A stretch of DNA of 41,908 nucleotides. It comes from Clostridiales bacterium. Its GTDB lineage: Bacteria > Bacillota > Clostridia > Oscillospirales > CAG-272. Position numbers and translations under genes: made by a program. The stretch's first letter is position 1. Each line of letters starts with the position of its first letter. Under the pieces are notes generated by a model that worked only from the letters and a program-made list of their open reading frames with translations, did no database searches and was not told where the DNA came from. Below, one piece after another: positions 32,231-40,680 of this stretch. The DNA is taken from contig JAAVZO010000007.1 of the NCBI GenBank assembly GCA_022791685.1, positions 1 through 41,908 on the forward strand, given 5' to 3'.

Positions 32231-33430
32231 TTATTTACCGATTTCGTTCAAAACTGCAATGGCCTTTTGCAGCTGTGTGTCCTCTTCATCGGTGATTTTG
32301 TAGATATTCTTGTTCGCGAGACTCTTGTCCATGTCGACATCGTAGTCGGGATGAACGCCGATTCCCTCGTAGTTATCCGAGAACGGCGGATTGTACATAC
32401 GGTAGGATATTCCAAGTCCGGTATTATCTGCCAGACGCAGTATCGTCTGAACCGTGCCTTTGCCGTATGTGGTCTTGCCGACCAGCTCGGCCTTGTCATA
32501 ATCCTGCAACGCCGACGAGAAAAGCTCAGCAGCACTCGCGGTGTTTTCGTTAATAAGCACGCACATCGGCAGGTCTATCGCATTTGCGTCTGAGCTGTAG
32601 ACCTCCTCTTTGCCGGCAGCGTCGACAATTCGCACGATCGGACCTTCAGGCAGCAGGTAGTCGAGCACTTCGACTATCGCCGTCAGATCTCCGCCCGGAT
32701 TATAGCGAACGTCAAACACAAAACGTGTCACGCCGCCCTCCATCAGCGTCTGGCAAGCTTCCTTGAACTGCCCCGGAGTTCCGAGGTCAAAGCTGAGAAT
32801 CTTAATGATACCGATAGTCGGGTCCGCCTCGTAAACATGGCTCATTACCGAAATTTCGTTTACATAGCCGCGTGTTATCGTGTAGTCGATGAGCTCGCCG
32901 TTTCGCGCTACAGTAAAGCTTGCATTCGTGCCGGCTTCACCCTGAAGTCGGCTGAGTGCGGTATTGTATCCAAGCTCAGCCACCGATTCGCCGCCAACAT
33001 AAACGATCATATCACCCGGTTCAAGTCCAGCTTCAAGCGCCGGTGACTCAGGCATTACGTTGATTATCTCAATAGCGTCGTTCTGGTAAATCACGTACAC
33101 GCCGATTCCCTGCATTTCACCGCGATTGTCCGCCATCATCTCAGCGAACTGCTCTTGGTTGAGGTAATATGCGTATTTGTCGCCTGTGCCGTAAACGTAG
33201 CCGCGCAGTATCGCGTCCATCAGCTCGTCATCGTCGATTTCACCGATGTAAAGCGAACGATAGAGCTGGTCGACAGCCGCGAGCTTCGAAAAAATATCCT
33301 GACCGCGAGTGATCTCATCAAGCTCTGCCTGATATTTGTTGTTCAAAGCGACGTATGTCAGCTGAAAAGTCAGCAGAATCGCCAACAGCATGAGCACGAT
33401 CGCCATTCCAATTGTAATTTTCTTTGACAT
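32231..33430 (-). CDS. S41-family carboxy-terminal processing protease (CtpA-like)
   Basis: Membrane-anchored serine protease of 399 residues facing outside. One transmembrane helix (about 7-29), a PDZ domain (about 105-185) with MQGIGVYVIYQNDAIEI, and a S41 catalytic domain with Ser299 in NENTASAAE and the Lys324 base in TTYGKGTVQ. The active site is complete. Relatives process envelope or sporulation proteins, and in other bacteria control peptidoglycan hydrolases. It is 73 bp downstream of the M23 hydrolase gene, which suggests that it may trim that protein. Confidence 0.93.
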   Translation of the reverse strand: MSKKITIGMAIVLMLLAILLTFQLTYVALNNKYQAELDEITRGQDIFSKLAAVDQLYRSLYIGEIDDDELMDAILRGYVYGTGDKYAYYLNQEQFAEMMADNRGEMQGIGVYVIYQNDAIEIINVMPESPALEAGLEPGDMIVYVGGESVAELGYNTALSRLQGEAGTNASFTVARNGELIDYTITRGYVNEISVMSHVYEADPTIGIIKILSFDLGTPGQFKEACQTLMEGGVTRFVFDVRYNPGGDLTAIVEVLDYLLPEGPIVRIVDAAGKEEVYSSDANAIDLPMCVLINENTASAAELFSSALQDYDKAELVGKTTYGKGTVQTILRLADNTGLGISYRMYNPPFSDNYEGIGVHPDYDVDMDKSLANKNIYKITDEEDTQLQKAIAVLNEIGK

Positions 33431-33455
33431 TAAAACGCTTCCTTAAAATTATAAG

Positions 33456-33484
33456 ATTCGAATACACAAATTTGCGTTTCGAAT
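33456..33484. repeat. Long imperfect hairpin between the M23 and ctpA-like genes
   Basis: An inverted repeat of about 14 bp with one bulge and one G-T pair, with TTCGAA at each end of the structure. It lacks a clear T-tract on the minus strand, so it may be a processing or stability element rather than a terminator. Confidence 0.45.
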
Positions 33485-33503
33485 ATGTATAAATTTCCAA
33501 TTA

Positions 33504-34727
33504 TCACTGGAAATATTTGCGCGGATTCACAATATTGCCCTTCTCATACACCGAGAAATGGCAGTGATTACCCGTCGAGCTTCCGGTCGAACCGACCTTC
33601 GCGATGACCTGACCGCGCGTTACCTTGTCGCCGACCTTCACAAGCAGCTTCGAATTGTGCGCATAAAGCGTTACGATTCCGCCGCCGTGGTCGATCATGA
33701 CGTAGTTTCCGTAGCTCCAATGATAGGTCGCGGTTATAACCGTGCCGGAGTTGGCAGCATACACATCAGCTCCGAAATCCGCCGGGATATCGAGTCCGTT
33801 GTGGAACTCTTTTTTGCCTGTGATAGGGCTCGTGCGCCATTCGCACTCAGATGAAACACGCGTGTATTTAGTCGATACAGGCCACATCAGCTCGCCTCCG
33901 ACATACTTCGCATTGTTCTGAGCTTCAAGCTCCTTTAAACGCTTTTCAATATCATCAAGAAGCTTTTCCTTTTCTTTTTCATCCTTTGCCATTTGAGCCT
34001 GATATGCCGCAGTATTTTGCTGCATTTTGCTTATATATGCCGCTGCTTCAGCAGATTTTTTGTCAAGATCAGCTTTATCTTGCTTAAGCTGTGCTGCATA
34101 TACTTCCTGAGCCGCTTTCTTTTCTGCAAGGTCAGCACGTGCATCCTCAAGGTCGGATTTTTCAGTAGTCAGCGAATTCATGATCATAGTATCATACTCA
34201 AGCATTGCGCCGATCCTGTCGATACGCACAAGAAAATCAGACAAGCTCTCCGCACCGAAAATCATTTGCAGATAATTCGCTTCGCCCTCTTCATGAGTTA
34301 CGCGCAGCCGCTCTTTGAACAGCTCATACTTTTCCTCATACAGAGTTTGCTTTTCGCCGATCTGCTCAGTTTTTTCTTCAATAGACCTCTCTAATTCAGC
34401 AATAAGCTCATTTGTTAGCTCTATTTTGTCAAGCATAAGCTTGATCTCGCTGTCGAGATTCTGCTTCTCCTGCTGCATAGCTTCGATATTCTGCTGTGAC
34501 GAAGCTATGTTATTTTTGAGCGCAGACATATCTTTTTCAATTTGCTTGATCCGATCTTCGTAGCTTTGAACTTTCGAGTCGGTAGCAGTTGCCGCCGCAA
34601 CTGGATCACTAAGCGGACCTCCAGCTGGTATGACGCACATCGCGACCGCAGCCGTACAGAGCAGCAACGAAACTGGTTTGATATATTTACTGATTATTAT
34701 ATGACGGGTCGGTTTGATTTTATTCAT
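33504..34727 (-). CDS. M23/LytM-domain peptidoglycan hydrolase with coiled coil (EnvC/PcsB-like)
   Basis: Secreted protein of about 407 residues. A basic N-terminus and hydrophobic signal (about 18-45) lead to a long coiled coil (about 50-255) and a C-terminal LytM domain with the zinc ligands intact: HNGLDI, then HCHFSV (HxH) near the end. Unlike E. coli EnvC, which has lost the site, this protein should be catalytic, more like PcsB/CwlO function. The ATG at 34727 follows GGGGGA, better than an ATG seven codons upstream. Gene order ftsE-ftsX-this gene implies activation by FtsEX across the membrane. Confidence 0.92.
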   Translation of the reverse strand: MNKIKPTRHIIISKYIKPVSLLLCTAAVAMCVIPAGGPLSDPVAAATATDSKVQSYEDRIKQIEKDMSALKNNIASSQQNIEAMQQEKQNLDSEIKLMLDKIELTNELIAELERSIEEKTEQIGEKQTLYEEKYELFKERLRVTHEEGEANYLQMIFGAESLSDFLVRIDRIGAMLEYDTMIMNSLTTEKSDLEDARADLAEKKAAQEVYAAQLKQDKADLDKKSAEAAAYISKMQQNTAAYQAQMAKDEKEKEKLLDDIEKRLKELEAQNNAKYVGGELMWPVSTKYTRVSSECEWRTSPITGKKEFHNGLDIPADFGADVYAANSGTVITATYHWSYGNYVMIDHGGGIVTLYAHNSKLLVKVGDKVTRGQVIAKVGSTGSSTGNHCHFSVYEKGNIVNPRKYFQ

Positions 34728-34759
34728 AATAATCCCCCATATAAGCATAATTGAAACAT

Positions 34760-35650
34760 TTATGCTTTCAGATATTTTCTTGTGGAAATAGTACTTCCGA
34801 TAATACCGGTCACAACACCAATCGCAAGGAAAGCAAGTCCAAGCATCAGTCGGATATCATTGAACGGTATAATTGTCAGCATACGGAAATTGTCACCCAT
34901 CATCGCAACCACATAGCGATAGATGTACATTTCGATGAGATATGCAACACCGCTCGACAGCACACCGATGAAAATTCCTTCGAATATGAACGGCAGAATT
35001 ACAAACCATTCGGTTGCGCCGACGTAGCGCATTATCGCAATTTCAGAACGGCGAGAGTGAACTGCAAGCTTGATCGTGTTGATGATAACAAACAGGCTTA
35101 CAAAGAAAAGTATAGCCATAAACCATACCAGTACAAGTGAGATTCCGCTCTTAACTCGTTCGATTGTCTGAGCCAGCTCAAGCCTGAAATTAGACTTCGC
35201 TACACCGTCGATATGGTTTACCTGATAATTCGTAGTGGACGCTTTTTCATTGTCGATATATGTAATTACGAACGAATCTCGCAGGGGATTTTCGTCGCCT
35301 TCTACAAGATCATAAAGTCCAGTATAATCTTTGTACCGTTCCTTTTCCTCCTCAAGCGCCTGCTCCTTGGAGATATACTCAACATTTGCTACATTGTCAA
35401 GCGCACGAATTTGCTCGCCAATCGCCGCGACCTCCTCAGGTGTCTTCGTCTCGTCGATAAACGCGACGATCTCGTTCAGCAGACCGAGCTTTTCGAGGTT
35501 CACGTTGATATTTTCAATAAGCAGCGCAAAGCTGCCGATCACAACAAGGCAGCTCATCAGAACGGTTATCGACGCGAGAGTCATCACTCCGTTGCGCCAG
35601 AGCCCCTTCACGCTCTGCCCCATAAAATAGGTTAATCTATATCTTTTCAA
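34760..35650 (-). CDS. ftsX: Cell-division protein FtsX
   Basis: Transmembrane partner of FtsE, 296 residues. One N-terminal helix (about 20-45), a large extracellular loop (about 45-165), and three C-terminal helices with the typical FtsX core (AIMRYVGATEWFVILPFIFEGIFIG near residues 205-235). The loop contacts a peptidoglycan hydrolase in other Firmicutes. It overlaps the ftsE stop by 4 nt. Confidence 0.95.
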   Translation of the reverse strand: MKRYRLTYFMGQSVKGLWRNGVMTLASITVLMSCLVVIGSFALLIENINVNLEKLGLLNEIVAFIDETKTPEEVAAIGEQIRALDNVANVEYISKEQALEEEKERYKDYTGLYDLVEGDENPLRDSFVITYIDNEKASTTNYQVNHIDGVAKSNFRLELAQTIERVKSGISLVLVWFMAILFFVSLFVIINTIKLAVHSRRSEIAIMRYVGATEWFVILPFIFEGIFIGVLSSGVAYLIEMYIYRYVVAMMGDNFRMLTIIPFNDIRLMLGLAFLAIGVVTGIIGSTISTRKYLKA

Positions 35651-36360
35651 CCGAACATACCTCCGACACCGTCACTGACTACTTTTCCGTCGGAAATTTT
35701 GACCACGCGCTGCTTGAAATAATCGACGAGGTCCTTTTCGTGCGTTACCACGATGACCGTCTTGCCGCGCTTATGAATTTTCACAAGCAAATTCATTATT
35801 TCAAGACTCATTCTCGGGTCGATATTTCCAGTAGGCTCGTCCGCGATAATTATCTGCGGATTGTTTGCAAGCGCTCTCGCAAGTGCGACGCGCTGCTGCT
35901 CACCTCCGGAAAGCTGTGAGGGATAACAGTTAAATTTTTCGGTAAGATTGACTATATTCAAAAGCGCTGGCACGCGGCGCTTGATGACGCGGTTGGATTC
36001 GCCGACCACCTGCATTGCGAACGCGACATTCTCGAACACCGTCTTGTTTGGGAACAGGCGGAAATCTTGGAATACAACGCCGAGCTCGCGGCGGTAAAAC
36101 GGCACTTTGAAGTTTGAAAGCTTCTGTAAATTATATTCGACAAACGATCTGCGGTTGCCGTTCTGCTTCTCGCAGCGGACCGACAGCGTGCCGCCGGTAA
36201 CCTTCTCCTCACGGAGGAGCAGCTTCATCAGCGTGGTCTTGCCCGCGCCGGACTCACCCACAATAAAAACGAACTCACCATCGGCGATCTTCAAATTAAC
36301 ACCGTCGAGGGCGACCGTTCCGTTAGGATATACTTTTTTTACATCTTTAAATTCTATCAT
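35647..36360 (-). CDS. ftsE: Cell-division ATP-binding protein FtsE
   Basis: ABC ATPase of 237 residues. Walker A GESGAGKTT (35-43), Q-loop with VVFQDFRLFP (95-104), signature LSGGEQQR (150-157), Walker B with ADEPTGNID (173-181) and switch His in VVTHEKDL. Between the Walker A domain and the Q-loop it has a slightly longer basic insertion (about residues 62-85) than usual. ATP hydrolysis drives FtsX and thereby the hydrolase next door. The ribosome binding site GGAG is unusually far (13 nt) from the ATG. Confidence 0.96.
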   Translation of the reverse strand: MIEFKDVKKVYPNGTVALDGVNLKIADGEFVFIVGESGAGKTTLMKLLLREEKVTGGTLSVRCEKQNGNRRSFVEYNLQKLSNFKVPFYRRELGVVFQDFRLFPNKTVFENVAFAMQVVGESNRVIKRRVPALLNIVNLTEKFNCYPSQLSGGEQQRVALARALANNPQIIIADEPTGNIDPRMSLEIMNLLVKIHKRGKTVIVVTHEKDLVDYFKQRVVKISDGKVVSDGVGGMFG

Positions 36361-36409
36361 TATATTACGGCAGCTCCGATAGTTTTTGTGGAAATAAACG
36401 AATTTTTTG

Positions 36410-36422
36410 CTGGTTTAACCAG
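36410..36422. repeat. 13-bp palindrome upstream of ftsE
   Basis: CTGGTT-T-AACCAG, about 50 bp upstream of the ftsE start. The one-base centre is too short for an RNA hairpin, so it would rather be a protein-binding site, if functional. Confidence 0.35.
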
Positions 36423-36456
36423 TGCAAAAATTGTAAATTCTGCATAATGCGCAAAT

Positions 36457-36494
36457 GCTGCACTTTGCAATTGCTATGAATCACAAAGTGCAGC
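36457..36494 (-). terminator. Hairpin after the CdaR/PucR-type regulator gene
   Basis: GCTGCACTTTG (36457-36467) pairs with CAAAGTGCAGC (36484-36494), 11 bp perfect, loop 16 nt. It lies 19 bp beyond the regulator's stop on the minus strand, without a clean T-tract, so termination may be partial and leave ftsEX linked to the regulator. Confidence 0.5.
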
Positions 36495-36512
36495 GGCACT
36501 TGCAATATTATG

Positions 36513-37598
36513 TCAGAATTTTACAGGCTTGGACGACAGATACTTCTTGACCATGAGCGCGACCTTGAATGTGATAGCGTGCTCAAACTCGCGAAGGTCG
36601 AGTCCAGTAAGCTTGCGGATCTTTTCGAGACGGTAAACAAGCGTGTTTCTGTGAACGAACAGCTTGCGCGAGGTCTCAGAGACGTTCAGATTGTTCTCGA
36701 AGAAGCACTGGATAGTCATGAGAGTTTCACGGTCGAGGCTTTCAAGCGAGCCCTTCTTGAATACTTCACTCAGGAACATTTCGCAGAGAGTTGTCGGAAG
36801 CTGATATATCAGACGACCGATTCCGAGATTTTCGTAGCTGATGATGTTCTTCTCAGTGTCGAATACCTTGCCGACTTCGATAGCGACCTGTGCTTCCTTG
36901 AAGGAACGCGCAAGATCCTTGATATTGTCAACAGCGGTACCGATACCGATCGAGACCTTAGCGTAAAACTCGCTTGAGAGAGTATCCGCGATATTCTTCG
37001 CGATCTTCTCAACATCTCTCATGTCGTAGCTCGGCTTAACTTCCTTTACGAGCACGATATCATGCTCGCCAACGCTGATGACATAATCCTTGTTCTTGTC
37101 CGGGAACATATTCTGCACCATATCGAACGGAATAACGTCGCTCTTGCCGTAGAATTTGATCAGGAATACGATACGCATCACATCGGAGTTGAAATGCAGC
37201 TCCTTGGATTTGAGGTAAATATCGCTCGGCAGGATATTGTCGAGAATGATATTTTTGATGAACGACCCCTTATCGTATTTTTCATCATAAAGATTTTTAA
37301 TGTTATTGAGTGAAATTGAAAGAATCATCGTGATCTTTTCGGCGGTTTTGTCTTCGCCTTCAACGAATACGACGTATTCCGGTTTAGCGCTTGTACCGAT
37401 CTGACGGTAGGTATAACCTCCCGATGTGATGGTATCGGTAGTATAAGCGAGTTCGTCACGAACCCCCTGACACGTTTCTCCGATCTTGACAAGTTCACTG
37501 CACGATATGATCACGCCGTTCTCATCTACAACTCCGATAATTCTGTCCACAGCATCCTTCATCTGGTGAATGATACCCTGAAACAATCTGTTTGACAT
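36513..37598 (-). CDS. CdaR/PucR-type transcriptional regulator
   Basis: Regulator of 361 residues. The N-terminus carries a sugar-diacid-recognition/GAF-like sensor (about 1-120), the middle a GGDEF-like degenerate domain (around DTLSSEFYAKVSIGIGTAV, about 175-265), and the C-terminus the PucR helix-turn-helix (LNVSETSRKLFVHRNTLVYRLEKIRKL, about 305-335). Members sense sugar acids or purines; here the neighbours are cell-division genes, so the target and ligand are not evident. A consensus-like promoter precedes it and a hairpin ends it. Confidence 0.88.
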   Translation of the reverse strand: MSNRLFQGIIHQMKDAVDRIIGVVDENGVIISCSELVKIGETCQGVRDELAYTTDTITSGGYTYRQIGTSAKPEYVVFVEGEDKTAEKITMILSISLNNIKNLYDEKYDKGSFIKNIILDNILPSDIYLKSKELHFNSDVMRIVFLIKFYGKSDVIPFDMVQNMFPDKNKDYVISVGEHDIVLVKEVKPSYDMRDVEKIAKNIADTLSSEFYAKVSIGIGTAVDNIKDLARSFKEAQVAIEVGKVFDTEKNIISYENLGIGRLIYQLPTTLCEMFLSEVFKKGSLESLDRETLMTIQCFFENNLNVSETSRKLFVHRNTLVYRLEKIRKLTGLDLREFEHAITFKVALMVKKYLSSKPVKF

Positions 37599-37648
37599 AA
37601 AGCGACCCCTTTCGACTTGTATGAAATAATATGTATATACTAACCTAT

Positions 37649-37677
37649 ATTCTACACCTAATTTTGTTTTTTTTCAA
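37649..37677 (-). promoter_or_regulatory. Candidate promoter of the CdaR/PucR-type gene
   Basis: On the minus strand TTGAAA (37672-37677), 17 nt, TAGAAT (37649-37654). The gene also has a GAAAGGGG ribosome binding site close to the ATG at 37598. Confidence 0.55.
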
Positions 37678-37705
37678 TAGCAAAATCAGAATATTAACTA
37701 AAAAT

Positions 37706-38497
37706 TCACATCATTTTTATGGCATATATCACAATAGACGCGATGAATGCCGCGATAAGCGCTATAATAGCGTATATTACGAATGTAACTGCTGCAAACT
37801 CAAGGATTCCACCAACAAGAGTGATGACCGAAGCCACGATCATCGGCACAGCGCAGCCTTCGCCTTTAGCGTAGAGCTTCAGCTTTTTCGAGCCGACCGT
37901 GATAGTTCCCTTCCCCGCGATCGCAAGCAGCGCGATAATAAGTCCAGCTATTGCGACTACGACAGCCATTATGCCGCATGCAGTCACAACGAGACTCATT
38001 TTAGCGGAGTAGTAGTTGGTGCTGCCCATTTTCAGAAGCAGGATACCGAGCGCGGTAACGACCGAAAATACAAAGAAATCGGTCTTGAAAATGTGGTACA
38101 CAAAATAAAGCGCCACAGCTGCAACAAGCCCAGCAATAACCATCGAAGCGTCGGCGGTTACCTTATAAAACAAGCACGCACCAAAAAGCACTATCGCTGT
38201 ACCAAGAACATTCCAGCGGGTAAATATTTTATTCGTATCATCTACATGACGGCTGACACGCAGTGCAAACAGCACTATCGCGCCCGCAAGCAGCAGTCCA
38301 GAGACTACAAGCAGCGGTATAAGCATATTTGTAAAAAAGAAAGCTTCATTAGCAATTGTCTTTTTTACTGTTACCATGCCAAAAATTCCGAGGACAGCAA
38401 TTACAAATGCGATCATCAGACGATTCATGATAAGGTCACTTCGGCGCTGCTTCTGCAATTTCGCCTCAGCCTTGTTTTTAGTGTTATTGCTCACCAT
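37706..38497 (-). CDS. Multi-pass membrane protein of unknown function
   Basis: Protein of about 263 residues with a charged N-terminal tail (about 1-23, rich in Lys, Gln, Arg) and roughly eight hydrophobic segments. Several helices are rich in Ala, Ile and Val. No transporter or enzyme motif is recognised. The ATG at 38497 follows AGGTG 5 nt away; the frame is open 14 codons further up but without a ribosome binding site. It is 45 bp downstream of rsmE and probably cotranscribed with it. Confidence 0.75.
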   Translation of the reverse strand: MVSNNTKNKAEAKLQKQRRSDLIMNRLMIAFVIAVLGIFGMVTVKKTIANEAFFFTNMLIPLLVVSGLLLAGAIVLFALRVSRHVDDTNKIFTRWNVLGTAIVLFGACLFYKVTADASMVIAGLVAAVALYFVYHIFKTDFFVFSVVTALGILLLKMGSTNYYSAKMSLVVTACGIMAVVVAIAGLIIALLAIAGKGTITVGSKKLKLYAKGEGCAVPMIVASVITLVGGILEFAAVTFVIYAIIALIAAFIASIVIYAIKMM

Positions 38498-38542
38498 ATA
38501 AGCACCTATTCCTTTGTTTTTTGTTTTAATTGTCAGCAATTC

Positions 38543-39322
38543 CTATAATTCGAACCAGAATGCAAGACATGCCAGTGCGAATCCCGACGCGGTTTCGCAG
38601 CGAAGTATCCGCTTTCCGAGTCCGCATATACTTAGCCCAGCGGCTTTAGCACGTTCGACCTCAGCGAGCGAAAATCCCCCCTCCGCACCGATAACGATAG
38701 AAATATCGCGAAGCGGTATCTCGCCGCACCTCCGCTCCGGATAGTGTTCGCATAACAGCTCACGCAGTGACTTTGTACCGTCACCCTCGTAGAAAAGTAT
38801 GCCAAGCCCGCCCGATGAAGCATTACCTGCAATTTCGCGAATCACAGCATCATAGTTGATTGGCGCACGAACAGTCGGCACTATTCCACGCCCGCACTGC
38901 TTCGCAGCTTCAAGCGCGATACGCTGACGACGTTCGAGCTTCTTTGCTTCCTTATCGCTGCCAGTCGGCTCTGCCTTCACGATACACCGCTCACTCTCGA
39001 ACGGGATTATCTCTGACGCGCCCGACTCGACCGCCTTTTGGATTATCAGATCGAGCTTGTCCGACTTCGGAAGCGCCTGATAAAGCCGTATATGGAACGG
39101 CGGCTCGGTATCAGACGGCTGCGACGATATTATCCTTGCAGTCACACTGTCAGGCGTGAAAGCTTCGAGCACGCAGTCATATTCAATTTTCCGCATATCA
39201 CAGACACGGATATGCTCGCCTGGCTTCATACGAAGCGAGCGCGATATGTGCTGAGCGTCGTCTCCCCGAATCGTGACGATACCGTCCGAAATATTCGAAG
39301 CCGACAGAAAAAATCGCGGCAT
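38543..39322 (-). CDS. rsmE: 16S rRNA (uracil-1498-N3)-methyltransferase
   Basis: SPOUT-family methyltransferase of 259 residues using S-adenosylmethionine. The N-terminal PUA-like part has DDAQHISRSLRMKPGEHIRVCD; the C-terminal knot region has VIGAEGGFSLAEVE and LGKRILRCETA, both invariant in RsmE. Length is standard. It has its own consensus promoter in the gap after prmA. Confidence 0.96.
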   Translation of the reverse strand: MPRFFLSASNISDGIVTIRGDDAQHISRSLRMKPGEHIRVCDMRKIEYDCVLEAFTPDSVTARIISSQPSDTEPPFHIRLYQALPKSDKLDLIIQKAVESGASEIIPFESERCIVKAEPTGSDKEAKKLERRQRIALEAAKQCGRGIVPTVRAPINYDAVIREIAGNASSGGLGILFYEGDGTKSLRELLCEHYPERRCGEIPLRDISIVIGAEGGFSLAEVERAKAAGLSICGLGKRILRCETASGFALACLAFWFEL

Positions 39323-39381
39323 TACTACCCCTTCAGAGAATTTTTTGTGTAAATTTAGTAGGTTTTCCGGCTACAATATAT

Positions 39382-39410
39382 ATTATACTATACTTTTGGC
39401 GTTTTGTCAA
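39382..39410 (-). promoter_or_regulatory. Consensus sigma-A promoter of rsmE
   Basis: On the minus strand TTGACA (39405-39410), 17 nt, TATAAT (39382-39387): perfect consensus, about 60 bp before the rsmE ATG. It makes rsmE and its downstream genes independent of dnaJ-prmA transcription. Confidence 0.8.
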
Positions 39411-39502
39411 ATAAAATCACAAAAAAACTCAAAAAAATTTATTGTGTCAAAAATCGAGGTCAAAATTTGGTCAATATTTCCTTACCGCAAACAAATTTAA
39501 TA

Positions 39503-40423
39503 TTACAGCTTACGGTAGACCATAGCTACCCAATCCGACTCGCTTCTCGTTTCGACGAGCTCGAAGCCGTTCGCAAGCATAGCTGTGCGAACGTCGTCGG
39601 CGTAGCGCTCAATTATGCCCGAGGTAATGAGGTACGCGCCCTGCTTTATATACGCGCCGATGTCACCCGACATACGGATGATGATATCGGCAACGATATT
39701 CGCAACAGCGAAGTCGAACTGTCCGCCCGAAATGTCAACATCACGCAGCAGGTCGGAGACTCCGCAGGTGATGTTTGTAAGCTCGTTGTCCTTGACGTTC
39801 TCGCGTGCGACTCTGACCGCTACCGGGTCGATGTCGTAAGCGAAGCATTCGCCCGCGCCGAGCTTTGACGCGCATATCGCGAGTATGCCGCTGCCAGTAC
39901 CCACGTCGAGCATACGCTGACCGGGTACGAGGTACTTCTCGATGAGCCCGCAGACGAGCCGTGTGGTCTCGTGCGTGCCAGTGCCGAACGCCATTCCGGG
40001 GTCCATACGCACGATGATCTCGCCGTCAGTCGGCTCGTACTTCTCCCACATCGGAACGATGACGAGCTTCTCGCCGACCTTGATGGGATGATAGTACTTC
40101 TTCCAAGCGGTCGACCACTCCTCCTCGTCTACGCCGAGTAACTCCATCTTAGCGTCGATTTTCTCAGCAGCGAAGCGCTCCTTCAGGAACGCGGTGTAGT
40201 CAGCGTAGTTCTTGTCATCGGGGATATATATCGAGACCGCGCCGTGCGACTTATCGGCGGAGAGGATATTCTCGTCGATGAGGTCGCCGTAGACTGTTTT
40301 CAGTCCGGTTTCGATGTCGCTGTAGTCCTCGATAAGTATGCCGTTGTCGAGCATACTCATAATAGCGGCAGTGCGGTCGATGTCCTCAGTCGGCACTGTC
40401 ACTCTGAGCTGTGTCCAGTTCAT
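39503..40423 (-). CDS. prmA: Ribosomal protein L11 methyltransferase
   Basis: S-adenosylmethionine-dependent enzyme that trimethylates ribosomal protein L11. The 306 residues have the N-terminal L11-recognition domain, the linker motif MDPGMAFGTGTHETTRL (near 142-158) and the methyltransferase motif I LDVGTGSGILAI (near 170). The PrmA signature AFGTGTHxTT is intact. It follows the small membrane-protein gene by about 115 bp; dnaJ-prmA-rsmE order is frequent in Clostridia. Confidence 0.96.
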   Translation of the reverse strand: MNWTQLRVTVPTEDIDRTAAIMSMLDNGILIEDYSDIETGLKTVYGDLIDENILSADKSHGAVSIYIPDDKNYADYTAFLKERFAAEKIDAKMELLGVDEEEWSTAWKKYYHPIKVGEKLVIVPMWEKYEPTDGEIIVRMDPGMAFGTGTHETTRLVCGLIEKYLVPGQRMLDVGTGSGILAICASKLGAGECFAYDIDPVAVRVARENVKDNELTNITCGVSDLLRDVDISGGQFDFAVANIVADIIIRMSGDIGAYIKQGAYLITSGIIERYADDVRTAMLANGFELVETRSESDWVAMVYRKL

Positions 40424-40538
40424 ATTAGTTCCTTTCAGCGGTATATTAAGCGTCAGCTGTCATACCGTATCATTTCTCTGATTGTTTTATTTTTGTAGAC
40501 TATATTGCTGCATTCATTGGAATGAACCCAGCCAGAAC

Positions 40539-40634
40539 TCATTTTTCCGTTTTACTCATAAATGAACAGCTTACCGCTACAAAAAGTCCCAATAGGATCC
40601 ACGGTAATGCCGATCCTATAAAATCGCCAACCAT
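40539..40634 (-). CDS. 31-aa single-pass membrane microprotein between dnaJ and prmA
   Basis: A 31-residue frame with an excellent ribosome binding site, AAGGAGG, 6-7 nt before the ATG at 40634. The product begins MVGDFIGSALPW, continues as a hydrophobic helix (about 9-25) and ends in a short basic-acidic tail SKTEK, so it would span the membrane once with the tail probably inside. I recognise similar GSALPW-type microproteins in other Clostridia but know no function. It lies 46 bp after dnaJ and would be cotranscribed with it. Too short for most gene finders. Confidence 0.7.
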   Translation of the reverse strand: MVGDFIGSALPWILLGLFVAVSCSFMSKTEK

Positions 40635-40680
40635 ATTTTTCCTCCTTAACATTTACGGCTTGTATATAAAGTATCAGCTT

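Noticed and set aside
37631-38548. 305-codon open frame on the plus strand opposite the membrane protein
   Set aside because: Rich in Cys, His, Asn and Lys as expected for the complement of a hydrophobic coding sequence; no ribosome binding site.
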